Assembly (NCBI GenBank): GCA_009192285.1 | Contig: WBVU01000011.1 | Coordinates: forward strand, 1 to 64,000 | Direction of reading: 5' to 3' | Source: Morchella semilibera | Taxonomy: Eukaryota > Ascomycota > Pezizomycetes > Pezizales > Morchellaceae | DNA length: 64,000 nt | The notes under the pieces: generated by a model | Databases searched by the model: none | What the model saw: only the letters and a program-made list of their open reading frames with translations | Told to the model about the DNA's origin: nothing | In this document: positions 1-11,949 of the stretch, in pieces | How the letters are laid out: each line of letters opens with the position of its first letter | Position numbering within the stretch: position 1 is the stretch's first letter | Translations under genes and position numbers: made by a program

Positions 1-94
1 AACTAACCCTAACTAACCCTAACTAACCCTAACTAACCCTAACTAACCCTAACTAACCCTAACTAACCCTAACTAACCCTAACTAACCCTAACT
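1..94. repeat. Telomere, 10-base variant repeat
   Basis: Nine perfect head-to-tail copies of AACTAACCCT open the window, followed by a partial copy that breaks down at about 95. On the G-rich strand the unit reads TTAGTTAGGG, that is, a TTAG block alternating with the canonical TTAGGG. Its position at the extreme left end with the C-rich strand running inward is what a left chromosome end looks like. Most filamentous ascomycetes use TTAGGG, so this unit is a variant; the window also holds a canonical TTAGGG tract at 17851-17879. Confidence 0.9.
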
Positions 95-1416
95 ATTCTC
101 TATTTTGAGACCGTAAATACTGGCTGTACAGCAGGAAAAAACAGAAATTGAGATCACTATTTTGGGAATTCCTAAAATTGACCCTGGCATAATGATCTTT
201 GGTCACTCATACAAATCCAATTCTAACCCTAAGGTCACCCCTCAAAAAGCCTATATAATTTTTGGCTCCTCGCGAAACACCTCGCTATTTAGCTGACCTT
301 AACCCTATAGACACCTCACCAGAAACCGGTATAATCTAGTCCGATTGAAAATCTAACTGCAGTTACTATAAATAGATAGAGTTCAAAACATAACCAACGC
401 TATCAAAAATATATAATCTACATATTGTGATGCTGATTAACATTTATAAATAGCATACGACAGCAAATTGAAAATTGTTTTCAAACCTCATGTATTCGCT
501 AAATTCGTTCTTGGCGGGTTTCGACCCGTTTGAGGTGGTGAGTGGGCCAGGATGACCGCAGTGACGCTCCCGTCAACACGGTGGTAGCCGTATAGCCACA
601 TCATGCGCAGCCGGGATGTGTTATCGCCCGGAGCGCTGCTATGGTTACCGACGGGCGACAGACAGGTCCCTGAAGCGATGGCGAGGCACACGGCCGCCAC
701 TTAGAGACCACCACATGTCCCAACTTCGTGCGATGATGATTCCGGTATATTGTACTGCGCTGTCGGTAACTGCCGCATACATCAATCGGGACACTGCGGG
801 TTGGTGGCATACCCTATCAGAAATCCGTGGACACGTGGACGATCGTGGGTGCGAGTAGGGTAAAAACACGGGAACCTCTCCGAACGCGTCGCCTGCAGAC
901 ACGGGTGAGCGATGTCGACCGGTACATCCAAGCCACTCTTTGGTGTGAATTGGCCCTAGAAGATATCGGGAGCGTGAGAACCGTTCAATTGATAACGCCG
1001 ATCTCTTGGATATAAGCTAAAGAGCACATTCTGGATCATACTGCCTCCTCAAAACTTATATATCTTGTGCGGTTGTTGAGACCCCGAGGGTGTACTGATC
1101 CTATAGCAACTACCGTCTCGGTGCACCTCGGCGCGCGTATAGAAACAGGGTAAAACCGCTATATACCAGCTCTTAATCTACAAAGCTAGAACCAGGCCTG
1201 CAAATTGGTCGGTGTGTTCCATCAATAAAACCCCAAATCAAACCAGACGTCTCTCCATATTAATAGGTACTGCAGTATGCAGCTAAAGTTTGCTAGCTTA
1301 ATCACTGGGGACCCCAGATCAGTTGATCCCGATATCGATCAAATAGAAAGGTGCAGACATCATTAACCAGTATAGAACACCAGCCGAATTCGTATCCAAA
1401 ATAAATAAGAAGTTCC
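95..1416. other. Subtelomeric stretch without recognisable genes
   Basis: Only short overlapping open frames on both strands, none with a recognisable domain. Isolated telomere-like words (CTAACCCTAA near 223, TTAACCCTA near 299) and one TGTACAGC word at about 125 are seen. No helicase of the telomere-linked type is present. Confidence 0.5.
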
Positions 1417-2184
1417 TTGAGTCTATTAGGCTGTGCAAGTCGGGATAAGACTAGGGCAAGAGCCGCTGCAGACGAAGCCCTGCACCGATATCGGAAATGT
1501 ATACCAATCTCAAGTATAAATGCAGGTTCTATCATTTTCAATGAAGAGTATTGGCTAGCTCGTGCGGCCTCGGGGGCTAGCAGAACCCGTACCGAATCAT
1601 TTCGTGATGCAGTTCGTGAGCGAGATGGTCGATGCGTCATAACTGGAGAAGAGGCAGTTAATGCCAAATTTGGGAGGTGGACGGGCTTCCAGGCTGCGCA
1701 CATCTTTCCACTAGCATACGAAGGACACTGGAAGGAGCATGACTACGGTCGCTGAATCACCATTCCGCCGGCTACCGAGTCCGCAGGATCCATCAACTCG
1801 GTTCAGAACGGAATGTTGCTAAGAGCGGACATTCACCAGCTTTTTGACACCTATGGGGTGTCGATCAATCCAGCAGATAAGTACAAGATCGTCTGCTTCT
1901 CATGCGATGGGTGGGGCATCGCCGGGAGGTATCTCGATCAGCAATTTCTTGATGATCCACGTCGACCGGCCGATGAGCTTCTGGGCTGGCACTTCAAACA
2001 GGCAGTGTTAGCGAATATGAAGGGAGTTGGAGAGCCCTACTTCGAGCTTGATTTTCCGCCCGGTTCCGACATAGTGGGGGAGATTGTGGAGGGCCCGAAG
2101 GCAGCGCAAAGGATGGAATACGAGCTGTTTAGTCGCCTGACAGGAGTCACGTGGGTGGGGGACTGGAGCTGTCTTCTAGACTGA
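1417..2184 (+). pseudogene. HNH endonuclease-domain protein, interrupted by an in-frame TGA
   Basis: One reading frame runs from about 1417 to the TAG-free end at 2184 except for a single TGA at 1753-1755. On either side it reads as one fungal HNH-type protein: a DGRCVITGEE segment, then QAAHIFPLAYE (first His), then SINSVQNGMLL (Asn) and RADIHQLFDTYG (last His), which is the beta-beta-alpha-metal order, followed by a C-terminal region ending WVGDWSCLLD. The TGA sits where family members usually have a Trp, so a TGG-to-TGA change is the simplest reading. No ATG opens the frame: the upstream frame is closed by a TAA near 1399, so the 5' part is lost or lies in an unrecognised exon. Such HNH_2-like proteins are numerous and of unknown role in fungi. 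Being about 1.4 kb from the telomere fits a decaying copy. Confidence 0.75.
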
Positions 2185-5100
2185 GACAGGTTAGTTGAGG
2201 ATACGGCGATGAAACTACACGGAAATTAATTTGTACACAAGGCCATTTCAAGGTAAATACGAGTGTGCGGGTGCTCTTCGTCAAGTATACTTAGTGCTTA
2301 GATATGGTAGAAAGGCTCTGCACGGCCGCGCTGTAATGCGACAAATTATTTGGGTGTTGTCTAATCAAAATGTGCATCACTTTCCGACATCCAGGGTACA
2401 AGGAATGTATCTACGCAATGATCTGTAAGGCGATCACAACCCATCTAGGGGGGCCAACTACGGGGCCCAGTCCCGGGTGCGGAGCTGGACTGGCGTTGGG
2501 GGGAGGTGTGCTGTACCATGGCTTCCCCGACACATGCCTTGGTTGTGCCTGTAATTTTCGGTCTATGCAACCTCTTTGCGAAAGGCATGGCCTTTACAAA
2601 ATCGTATCAATTAGTCATTAAAGGAGGAGATGTGGCAAGAGAGTGGGGGTGGCCAGAAGGGCAAAGGGACAAGACCGTTATTAACCGCATCCCAGCCAAA
2701 AAGTAAATTGCGTTTCCGCATCAATCATTGGCAGGTTTTCCTTTCGGGAAGGGGTGGTTACCTTTCATAAATTTATAAACGTGGTCCCTAAACTTAAGCG
2801 GTAACCTCTTGATCTGCCTTAGCAAAACAGACACAAAACTATAGCCTATGAACGTGTATCGCAATAACAGTATGTCAAAGAGTTAAAGTAACCGACTCCT
2901 ACGGTCTTATATTACACCTAATCAATCTCACATACATCAGGCAAATATAGAATTACGGCTTTTAGGGCTCATACACCCCCTTTCATGTAGATTCAAGGGT
3001 GCTCCACATAATCCCTGTTCTCCAAAACCTACAATATGCTATACGGCAATTGTAAATCTCTCTTGGTAGATATGGGTGCCTGTACAGCGTATATCTGGCA
3101 CCAGCCCTATGAAGCCCGCACAGCACGTACCAGTGCATCACGCCTAACCGACATTAACTGTACAGCACGATTACTTATGTTACTCTTTTTCTTTAGACTA
3201 TGCAGCACATCTTGCCCCTCGATTACCCTTCTCCCCGTTCCTGTATAGCCTAGAGGTAAGGTGAGATGGTGATGATGATAAGTTTGTGAGTAGGGTAAAT
3301 GATGGTTGTTGTGGTATGGTGAAGGGTCTTTGTGTGCGATTAGCTCAGTGGATTATGTGTGAAATTAATCGCTTTGGGTTAAGATAGGCGAGTGGTAGGC
3401 CTAACATTAACTAATCGAAACCACATACAAGACTTCTCCACTGTACTATGATCCAATGTGTCCAGCTGCCAGATCTTGTGTGGTGCAGGTCCTGTGTGCT
3501 CGCGACGTAGGAAACGCTGTCAGAAAATTCACATGCTTCTAGGTGCAGTTGTAGGTGCAGGATTATTCTCAATCTTTGATTATCACTCGCCTCCCCGCCT
3601 CCCTACCCGCCTGCCTGTGTGCAATCTGATAGTGGTGGACCGCAATACCGAACAGATGCGGGCGCAGCCTGCAGCACGTTGATTGAAAGAATATACGTAT
3701 AGGCACGGACTGCAGAAACTTATGGTTTGTTTCGATGCCATAGGCCCAAGGTGTACACAGAACGTGTGTTTGTACGTTTTAACCCCTACACCACAAAGCG
3801 GAAGGAAGGTGGCGGTTAATGAAACTAATACTACCGATCGCCCGTGCTTCTATGATTATTTTATCAAGCAGCAACATCACCGATCCAAATACCGGCATTA
3901 TAGGCTAGAAAATATGAAGGTTTCCTGCCGGAGGCATGTATTCTATCACCGGTGATAGCTATTTCGCCACCAGCCTGAAACCTTCATAAGTGGTGATGCT
4001 CATGATTGAACATTTACTAATGTATATAGCGCAGCCCAAAGACTGGAGTTCGGTGATTCTGCGGGGACAAGGACTGAGATTCAGTAACTGATGGTAAATG
4101 ATTGACTACCGTTGGTAGAATTACTTTTTACTTAATTTGGTACGTGAACGCCTCTGGGATCTTTAAAGATGTTAGGTGGGGCAAGCGCTCCAGTTAACAC
4201 ATAAGTATCTATGGAGAGGGGCTAGAATGACTCGTTACAAATACTATCCGGTCGATGCTGTGGATACACAGATACGATACACCGTCAGACAGCAACCATA
4301 CTTCAATGGCCCACCCGCATCATCACATTGTTGACTGTCTCTCCGGCTTTCGCAATACTCAAAACAGCCACAGCCTACTCGAGTGGCTGGTCGGTCGACC
4401 TAGACCTTTGGCTAGATCCCTTACACAACTATCTCTCATATTATAAAGACGGTGATATCAAAAAGTACTCGCGAAAGCTGCTCCATACCACAAAACTAGG
4501 TAGACTCAATAGCTGAATATTTGGAAGTGGATTTAACTTTAGGACCACATAGGACATACACCCCCGGGGCTCACGTTTCTTGTTTTTACTCTACATGCCA
4601 CATTGCCCAACGCGATATACGTGTAATTCAGACTCAAACCCACGATTGTGGACTTGATTATACCCACCTTTGAGTGACTATTATTATGCTCGCCGATTCT
4701 GTATTCCACCACACACAGCCATGGTAGGCGTTGTGATCGTCTAGACCCATGTTCTACTCGATAGTTAGGGTCTTTATGGCAGTGCTACCGGGGAAATATC
4801 ATCCAGCCCTGGAGGTCAATACTGGAGTATGCTACGCTATGCCTTAGCAGCGGCCCTACAATTGGCGCCGCGGAAGGCGCCAGGGGATCAACTTAGACGG
4901 GACATCGAGTAAGCCCGCCAAGATTGAAGCCATAGGAGTAGAGCACTTGGAGCTGGTTGTCCCACACCTGCAGATATGGCGAATGCTAGTTCACACGGAT
5001 AAGTAGTATAGAGGTAGGTTCTAAGCGACGGGGCACAGTGATGTCCGTTTTGGTAAAACGCCACTGACATCTGGTTTTTGTACTCTTTGGGCGTTCCGTC

Positions 5101-6902
5101 ACTTATTACCTGTCGCTGTACAGCCGCGTCCGCAAAGTTTTGGCACCTTGTAAAAACATCTGCGATTACAACAAACAAAATATTTCGGTCCCTTCATCAA
5201 AAGGTAGGGTTGCAGAGGGTTGTGATAGACGGCAGTATAGGGATATGTGACTATAAAGTGTCATTGCAGTCACTCTTATCTGGATGTCTATATCACAGTT
5301 TGAACTCATGAGCTTCGAGGCTGTGGTGCCAAAACCTTGCGGACGCGGCTGTACATATCGGATATCTTGGGCATAAAAGAAGAGGCAATCAGAAAAAGAA
5401 GAGACTGAAAGTGGGTATATGTTCTGGTTCTACTGCACGGGGCAACGTGTTTGGAGACTCTTTATTACTCTTGCCTTTGTGGGGTTTCCAAAAGGGCAGC
5501 TAATATCTCAAGGTGACGGTCTATTGCCCATGGGGTTATGGAATCGCCCCCTGTGTTAAGGAATCAACATCTAACCACCCTTTTGACAAAAGATAGCTTT
5601 TACGGCACCTGAACCGCTCCAATCGCGAGGGAACCCCTCAATCCAATTCCAATCAACTTCAACTAACGCTATTTCTCAAGTATTGGTGCTTGAGATCCGA
5701 GCCTGGGAGTAAATCATTGATTCAAGGTTTACATTGTTCTATTAATATAATACTGCATTGTGTTTACACCCGGGTTTATTTGTTCCTACGCTCTAAATCT
5801 ACTATATTGATTTCGCTGTCCTAGGAAGCGGAACCCGCCATGGCCCACTAATTACAGGATTTTGAGACTCGCTTGGCTCAAGGGGAAATGCCCACGATCC
5901 AGACGACCTAGCGTGACAACGGTCCACGAGGCGGGCGGGGTCTCTGCCATGGGGTTAAAACAGCTACGAGCAGCCATCGTCGGGGGAAGCCGGTTTGCAA
6001 ATCTTACTTCATGCGCCTTGAAATCATACCAGAGATTCCTGTATATAATAATATCCTTTGTGATTCAATTTTCAAATCTCAGGTGCTCAAAACCTAACCC
6101 TAACAACCTATGTCCCTACAGATAGAATCGAATGACTTTAGGGGGCCTGAGTGCTTTTCGAGCCGCCTGGGGTCTTGCAATTCTGGTCAGCTTGAGTAGC
6201 TTCTATCACAAGTCGAGTCGAGCTTCCTCCTCTTACTCCTTCGCCCAGGCCTGTTGATCAAGCAATCCCCCGAGACAGTGGGAAGGTCTCGCTCATGCAT
6301 TAGCGTGGCTTATCCAGGCAATGATTGAAGTAACGCAGCGAACTGTGAACTTTATGGCACAGTTAAGTATTTCCAGGACTGACAAAGGTAGCAAGCTTAC
6401 CCGTACATTTCTCACCCAAATTCAAGGTCACATGAGGTTCATGCATGAAAGAGATTTTCCCACTGTCTCATACATCCGGGGATACTTCGGTTCTGTTTCC
6501 GCAGTATCTCCTTGGCAACAAGGGCTTGGCTCCAGCTACAGCGAGTGTTCTTAAAGTCTTAGGCTATAATACGGGAGCGGAAACATCTTTATGGATAGGC
6601 CTTAGGGCGAGCGGCGGCCAGTGTCCCCACGGCCAAGAACCCTAACCCTGCAGAGCACTTACATAATTACATGCATCATGTTCAATCACTCGGCGGCGGA
6701 GAAACTTAAGTACCCTATTACGACTTGAACCAGCCAACAGCACATTCACGATAAAGCACAAAGTACTCTCCCCACTTCAAAGATAAATCATTAAATTTCA
6801 ACAACCTGCACATGCTAATGTAGTTGCGCTACAACTAGTAGTCCCCTCAGAATCCTGGCTGGCCTTGCTAATAAAAAACACTCAAAGCCCATCACCATCG
6901 AC
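2185..6902. other. Gene-free subtelomeric stretch with one inverted-repeat element
   Basis: Open frames here are short, overlap on both strands and mostly lack ATG starts; none shows a domain. An A-box-like word (TTAGCTCAGTGGATTAT, about 3340) is not followed by a B-box. Telomere-like words occur at about 6094-6106 and 6642-6653. The only clear structure is the inverted-repeat element at 5117-5355, listed separately. Confidence 0.5.
5117..5355. mobile_element. MITE-like element with 31-bp terminal inverted repeats
   Basis: The 31 bases at 5117-5147 match the reverse complement of 5325-5355 at 30 of 31 positions. The repeats start TGTACAGCCGCGTCCGCAAA. If the outer TG is taken as flank, the element proper is bounded by TA on each side (TA-CAGCCGCG ... 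CGCGGCTG-TA), as expected for a Tc1/mariner-type insertion. The roughly 180-bp interior has no coding capacity, so it would depend on a transposase elsewhere. Confidence 0.75.
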
Positions 6903-8047
6903 CTAGTTGAGAACGGTAATAACAACATTGTCCGGATCGGTGTAGCCAATCTTTGTCAGTGTATGAGGCGCCCCCTGCGTTACCAGCGTGGTTTGATATG
7001 TGCCATCTCTCGGAGGAGGGTGCTCGTTTGCTGTCAATGGTGCCATTGGGATCACATTCACCGCATCAATCACCGCAGGCGGCTGCCACTTGTTGCTGCC
7101 AGAATCATAGACGTTGACCTCAATTTGGTTGTTTTCCGTGACCAAGAATAGCTTATCTTTCGTCGCCGCGATGGCTGTACCCGGTGGATAGGGGCGATCG
7201 CTAGGGAACGGCTCTAAGCTCACATGGACTCATAGTAAGTACGTGCACTATATGTATCTCACTGTAGCACCTCCCACCCCCTCCCTCTATCCACGCCAGG
7301 GTTCCTGAGGGCCTTACCTTGAGGCGGAATGAGTTCAGTCTGTGTAATCTTGCCATCTGGATTCTGATAGTACACCCCCGAATTCCCCTTGGGATCAACA
7401 GCGATTGAAGTAGACTCGATCCCCGGTGGAAAATGGACACTCGTTTTGACAAATGCACCTTCCGGGGAGCTACGGAATAGGCTGCAGATATCGCGCGTAT
7501 CCTTATCTTGGTAGAATAGCCATGTCAAGCTTGCGTTGTCGCTGCCACGGACCCCAAGCCCTGCGCCGGGGAAGGCGTTGAACTGGCCAGTTAGTGCGCC
7601 GTCATACCAACCGCGCCCTTGCGTAAAGCAGCGCTGTCCAACAACTGTCAGCGGCCCTTTCTCTATAGTACGTTATGGGCTCAAGTGGGGTTTACGTACC
7701 TCGAAGATTTTGCCATCCTGGTTGGTGTAGTAGAGGCGTATCTGTGATGTAGGTAATGTGAGCAGGAAATACAGCGAGATTAGATATGAAGGTGATAGAA
7801 TCCATACATTGAAGATGCTGTAAATATCGTTTCCCCACCCGAATACCGCCATTCCGGCGGTGGGGTGAGGTTTTGCTTCCTTGCTAACAACGATGAGTTC
7901 CCCACCCCATCCTCTTTGCCAGATATTGCCATCAGGGTCGAGGTTAAACACCACCTGGTGTATCTCTGTGAGACCGTGCGAGGTCATAATGAAGGGAGTT
8001 GCGGTCACAGGGGTGCGGTCAGCGGTGTTGGCGGATACGTCGCTCAT
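6903..8047 (-). CDS. Fucose-specific lectin, Aleuria aurantia lectin type
   Basis: Four exons join into a 311-residue protein: 8047-7808, 7741-7700, 7660-7318 and 7213-6903 (introns 66, 39 and 104 bp, all GT-AG). The length matches the roughly 310-residue Aleuria aurantia lectin family, six-bladed beta-propellers that bind L-fucose. Blade-type repeats are visible: IRLYYTNQDGKIFE across the first splice, LTWLFYQDKDTRDI, SGVYYQNPDGKITQTE and KLFLVTENNQIEV. No signal peptide is seen, as in other members. The start MSDVSANTADR is chosen because the frame upstream of it has no family resemblance and a TATA box lies about 94 bases upstream. The 66-bp intron is a multiple of three without a stop, so retention would insert 22 residues. 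Fungal fucose lectins are thought to act in recognition of, or defence against, other organisms. Family call is firm; the 39-bp intron is the least certain junction. Confidence 0.88.
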
Positions 8048-8140
8048 GGTGATGATTTGTGATGATTTGTGATGATGATGATAGTGGTCTGGAATGGACA
8101 ATTGTCGATGTTGGGCTTCTTCGCAGGCGGATGGATGGGA

Positions 8141-8148
8141 TTTATATA
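8141..8148 (-). promoter_or_regulatory. TATA box of the fucose-lectin gene
   Basis: TATATAAA on the minus strand, about 94 bases upstream of the chosen lectin ATG at 8047, a usual spacing for a fungal TATA promoter with a short leader. Confidence 0.5.
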
Positions 8149-10599
8149 GGCGTTTCTCTCTCAATCTGTCAAATGCGGACTAATATCTTGTTCTTCAACA
8201 GAACAGTCTAGCAGGCTCCCCCAATCTTCCTAGGTGCAGCTCATCACACACGCATTACTGGGCGCAGCTCCGCCTCGAGCGAGCTTCAGTCACTCCCTTC
8301 AATTCTAATTGGCTGGTATAGCTGCGGAGCACAGTATGCAGCTTGATCAACTCAGACGACCCGCCCATCACGATCGGTGCCGCCAAACACATGATAGTTG
8401 AACTCCTCGCCGGTTTAATAAACCCGTAGCCCAGGCCGGAAACATGCCAGAGGCTGGGAAGATGCACATGCAACTATACATTAAATCTCAATAATTGACA
8501 TCACATGCATTGTAAGCTCAATTGAACGAGATCCAAGGCACAGAGGTGCTTGGCCTTTTCAGTTAAGCATACTAGTACTCATTTGAGCTTGCTTCTTTTC
8601 ATCCTGGCGGTTTTTTATATATGTTATTCTAGCTTGAAGTGGTATATTTCATTACATAAATGATATATACCCTCACTCCCCACAAAGCGAGTTCACCACC
8701 TAACGAGTGTGAGGTCCTTTCACACGCAAAAGATGGCCGCTCAAGCTGCAGTCAAGAGATATTTGGGCGGGAATTGGCTGCACTCGGTAGGTGGTGAGCG
8801 AGCTGGGCATGGAACGAGGGTACTTGCCCCGAAAATAAGTTCCTACCACCACTCCTTTCTTACAACAGCGTCTTCTCACACAAACTTGGCGGAAATCTAG
8901 TCTCCCCGCAAGTATGCAAGTAGTTCGACTGAATCTATGGCGTGAGACATACGTAACGTATCCCGTAAAGGGTCAATAGACAGCAACGGAGCGGACCGAG
9001 CTGAAGCCACGAGATTGAGTCCTGCTTTCCGATTTGGGGGTGTTGCGAATCACTCGTGATACAATGACCGGAGTTAGGAATATATAGGTTTCTAGGATGT
9101 TGATCACCGGCGGCACCGTTCTCTCGGTACTCTTGGCGCATTATATATTAGCATGCATACACGATATGAACACAGCTGAAACCAAGTGCTCGGGATTAGC
9201 CCCACCCGCAACCTGCAAGTACTCTACCCGTGTTCTCCTGACGTTTCCAAACTCAGCCACCATTGCATACACCAAAAACCATGGGCTTGGCGCATTCTTG
9301 CACGGTATGCAATATTAGTTGCGTCAACAAACGTCAGGAATTTACAGAAGAGTACTCTATATGTGTATGCATTTCTATAACGTACTACCCCCTATGGTCA
9401 TGATCTGCCGGTACCATGCTTCCCCACTATTCATATGCAAATGGATGCCTACTATCAAAAGCTCCTTTGATGCAAATATAGCTAAGAGCTCGTTGTTTCT
9501 CACAAGGCAATTACGACAACAATTGCAAGGCTGAACCACTCACTGCAAGGCCATGGAGGAGGTCGAATTCAATGATGTGCTGATCGTATACAGGTGGTGA
9601 GTAGACCTAATTCGTTGAGCTATTAAATCGTGTAGTCAATAATTTCTGACTATGTTTTTACCACACACGGCGAGTGGTGGGGCATCTGATCTTTGGAGTA
9701 GTCTCTAGCTCAATCAAGTATGATAATTAGAACACAACATACCTACGTGAGTTACCACAATCCCCTCGCGAGAGTAAATCCCTGGCCAATACTTTTTGAA
9801 CTTCACGAATTGAAGGACTCCAGGTACGTATAATATCCGGAAACAGATCCTCAGCATCTTCCGACCGGCTAGGCGATACTAGTAGGCCCAGATTAAATGT
9901 CAAGACAAACCGGAAGTTAATCTCAGCCCGCGGAATGATAGATTTCTGGGGGGCGGTATTTGGATAGGTTCCAGCAGCCCTTAAGGGACAGCTTTTTTCA
10001 AGACTTCTTTGATGACTTTAGATCACTGCTCAGGTGAAGTTGAGATTAAGCACCATTCAGCCATTATCCCTTTGTATTTTTAGCAGGTATCCCCATACCC
10101 TTTACCCCAGGAGGGCTTTAGATACTTGATGTTACCCCGTTGTAGCACGCACTAGGCGCATGTCCCTTAGCCGACATGTGAATTAGTAAAGTAGGCAGGT
10201 GGCTGAGAAAGTGCGTATGGTGGCGTGAGATGTGCCCTCCGCCGGCAGTTACAGCTGAAGATTGGTTCTGAGCATAGCTCTCAACCCACGAGTCGAATAC
10301 CTGATTGCATATCCCAGGCTCGTGCGACGCCCATACAAACCCACCCAACCAATACAGGTGTCTCCAGCAAAACCAACCGTTCAATCCTGCCAAGAATTAG
10401 GTTGACTTGTCGAGGACTGCATAATCCACAATTATCTATAATTGTTGCGAAGGGTTTCGCTCAGTGCTTTAGGGTACTTGATTCCCCAATAAATGATACT
10501 TTTGGCTGAAATATGAATATAGGAGTCTATTTTGAAGAACAAGTGGCTCTCTGATACTGATATATACTAGCTCTTTACAAATTACATACAAGAAAAGTA

Positions 10600-10790
10600 T
10601 CAAATTGCCAAGAATTGAACTCAAATTGCCAAGAATTGAACTCGAATGGCCAAGAATTGATGAGGCTCAAGTTGAAATTGCCAAGAATCATGCATCAAAT
10701 GGCCAAGAATCGTGCATGATACCCCAATATTGTAGGAGCCGCTCCATTTGTCAAACTACAAGTCAATTCTTGGCACAAATTGGGTCCGAT
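10600..10790. repeat. Short tandem repeats with an inverted copy
   Basis: Five imperfect copies of a 20-30-base unit containing GCCAAGAAT follow one another from about 10600 to 10712 (cores at 10608, 10628, 10648, 10679 and 10700). An inverted copy, CAATTCTTGGCACAAATTG, sits at about 10764-10782. This looks like a transposon terminus that has been amplified in tandem, or a foldback element. The open frame through the array is a by-product of the repeat. Confidence 0.55.
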
Positions 10791-11663
10791 GTCCACAAAT
10801 GCCCGGCTGCCCGGCGTAATTGTTGGCGCCCCTGGGTGTCTCCAACCTATTACAATTATCTTATTACTACTATTATTACTATTATTATGGTACCACACAC
10901 CATAAAGGTGACATAAATTGCACCGCGAATGACTTTCCAACCAGACAAGATATCAGAAATCTATGAAACGAGATTGTAGGTATAGGTATGATAAAGATTT
11001 TGATCTCATACTTTTGGCATCTTCTCTGGTTAAAAAGTTAGTCGCCATGTCATTTACCTGTTCTGTATGTAAAAGGTATCAAGACAGTATTATACCATTT
11101 ATACCCCTACGTTGCAGAATTGCAGCCAATATTTAGTCTTCAGCTAAACATGGCTAGATTCTAGAGCTCTTATTAAACGGAGTGCTCCAACTGAGTTACC
11201 AGCATGTCACCTTTGAGATGCGCCGCACCCTATTTTGTCTCCCAGTGTAGTAATAGTAATAGACCTTCCGCGATTACAAGTAACTTTAAAGTGCAGCCGT
11301 TCACGGGTTTTTGACGAACACTAGTTCCGGCCGATACTTAAACAACTTAACCAGTTTACTTAAGTTTAGGATGGGAATAAAATCAATGTTGACAATTACC
11401 TCCGCCCTTAGTTATATCTCGTCCCAAACCTGCAAGTAGGCGTTAGTGTAGCTGTACCCAATGCATCTCCCCCTTCTACTCGAGTCCAATTGCGTCTCAG
11501 CACTTGCATGTTCGGGTAAGCTGTCAGGTGTACCCGGTATGGTCATAACACGTGCTAGGGGTGCCTGAGTGAGCCCGACATTGGCGGATCTCCGGGGCGG
11601 AAATCGTGGAACACTAATTGTGAGGTTGATGATGTGAATACTGGTACCTTACTCCTAACCTCA

Positions 11664-11677
11664 CCCCCCCCCCCCCC
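11664..11677. repeat. Poly-C tract, 14 bases
   Basis: Uninterrupted run of 14 C. Comparable tracts recur through the window. Confidence 0.9.
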
Positions 11678-11949
11678 GAAAAAGCCCTATGATTGGAAGA
11701 TTAAACAAATATTCCGAAACCACCGCTTTTGTGTTTTCACAAAGGGAAAAACTAGGTAACACGGGCTGTTTTGAGGAGGGGTTTCCCCGGCCCGAGCCCC
11801 ACACCAAGAAAACCCGATATCATGGATCTGATATGAGTATATTTCTACTTTTAAACATCTCATTAATCTCTCCCAAAACACCGCCATAACAAACACGTCT
11901 TCATCCCACATTATAAAATCCCACATTCCGATCATTACCCCAAACAGCC

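Larger units (their letters stand above)
8149..11949. other. Intergenic stretch, no supported gene
   Basis: No open frame here shows a recognisable domain. Notable features are the AAGAATTG repeat cluster at 10600-10790, a short (ATT)n microsatellite at about 10860-10888 and a 14-base poly-C tract at 11664-11677. Confidence 0.5.

Noticed and set aside
3334-3400. tRNA-like A-box, TTAGCTCAGTGGATTAT
   Set aside because: No B-box at a usual distance and no D-stem or acceptor-stem pairing, so it is not called a tRNA.
8255-8473. Minus-strand open frame of 72 codons upstream of the lectin
   Set aside because: No domain, no signal peptide and no splice-linked neighbours; chance frame.
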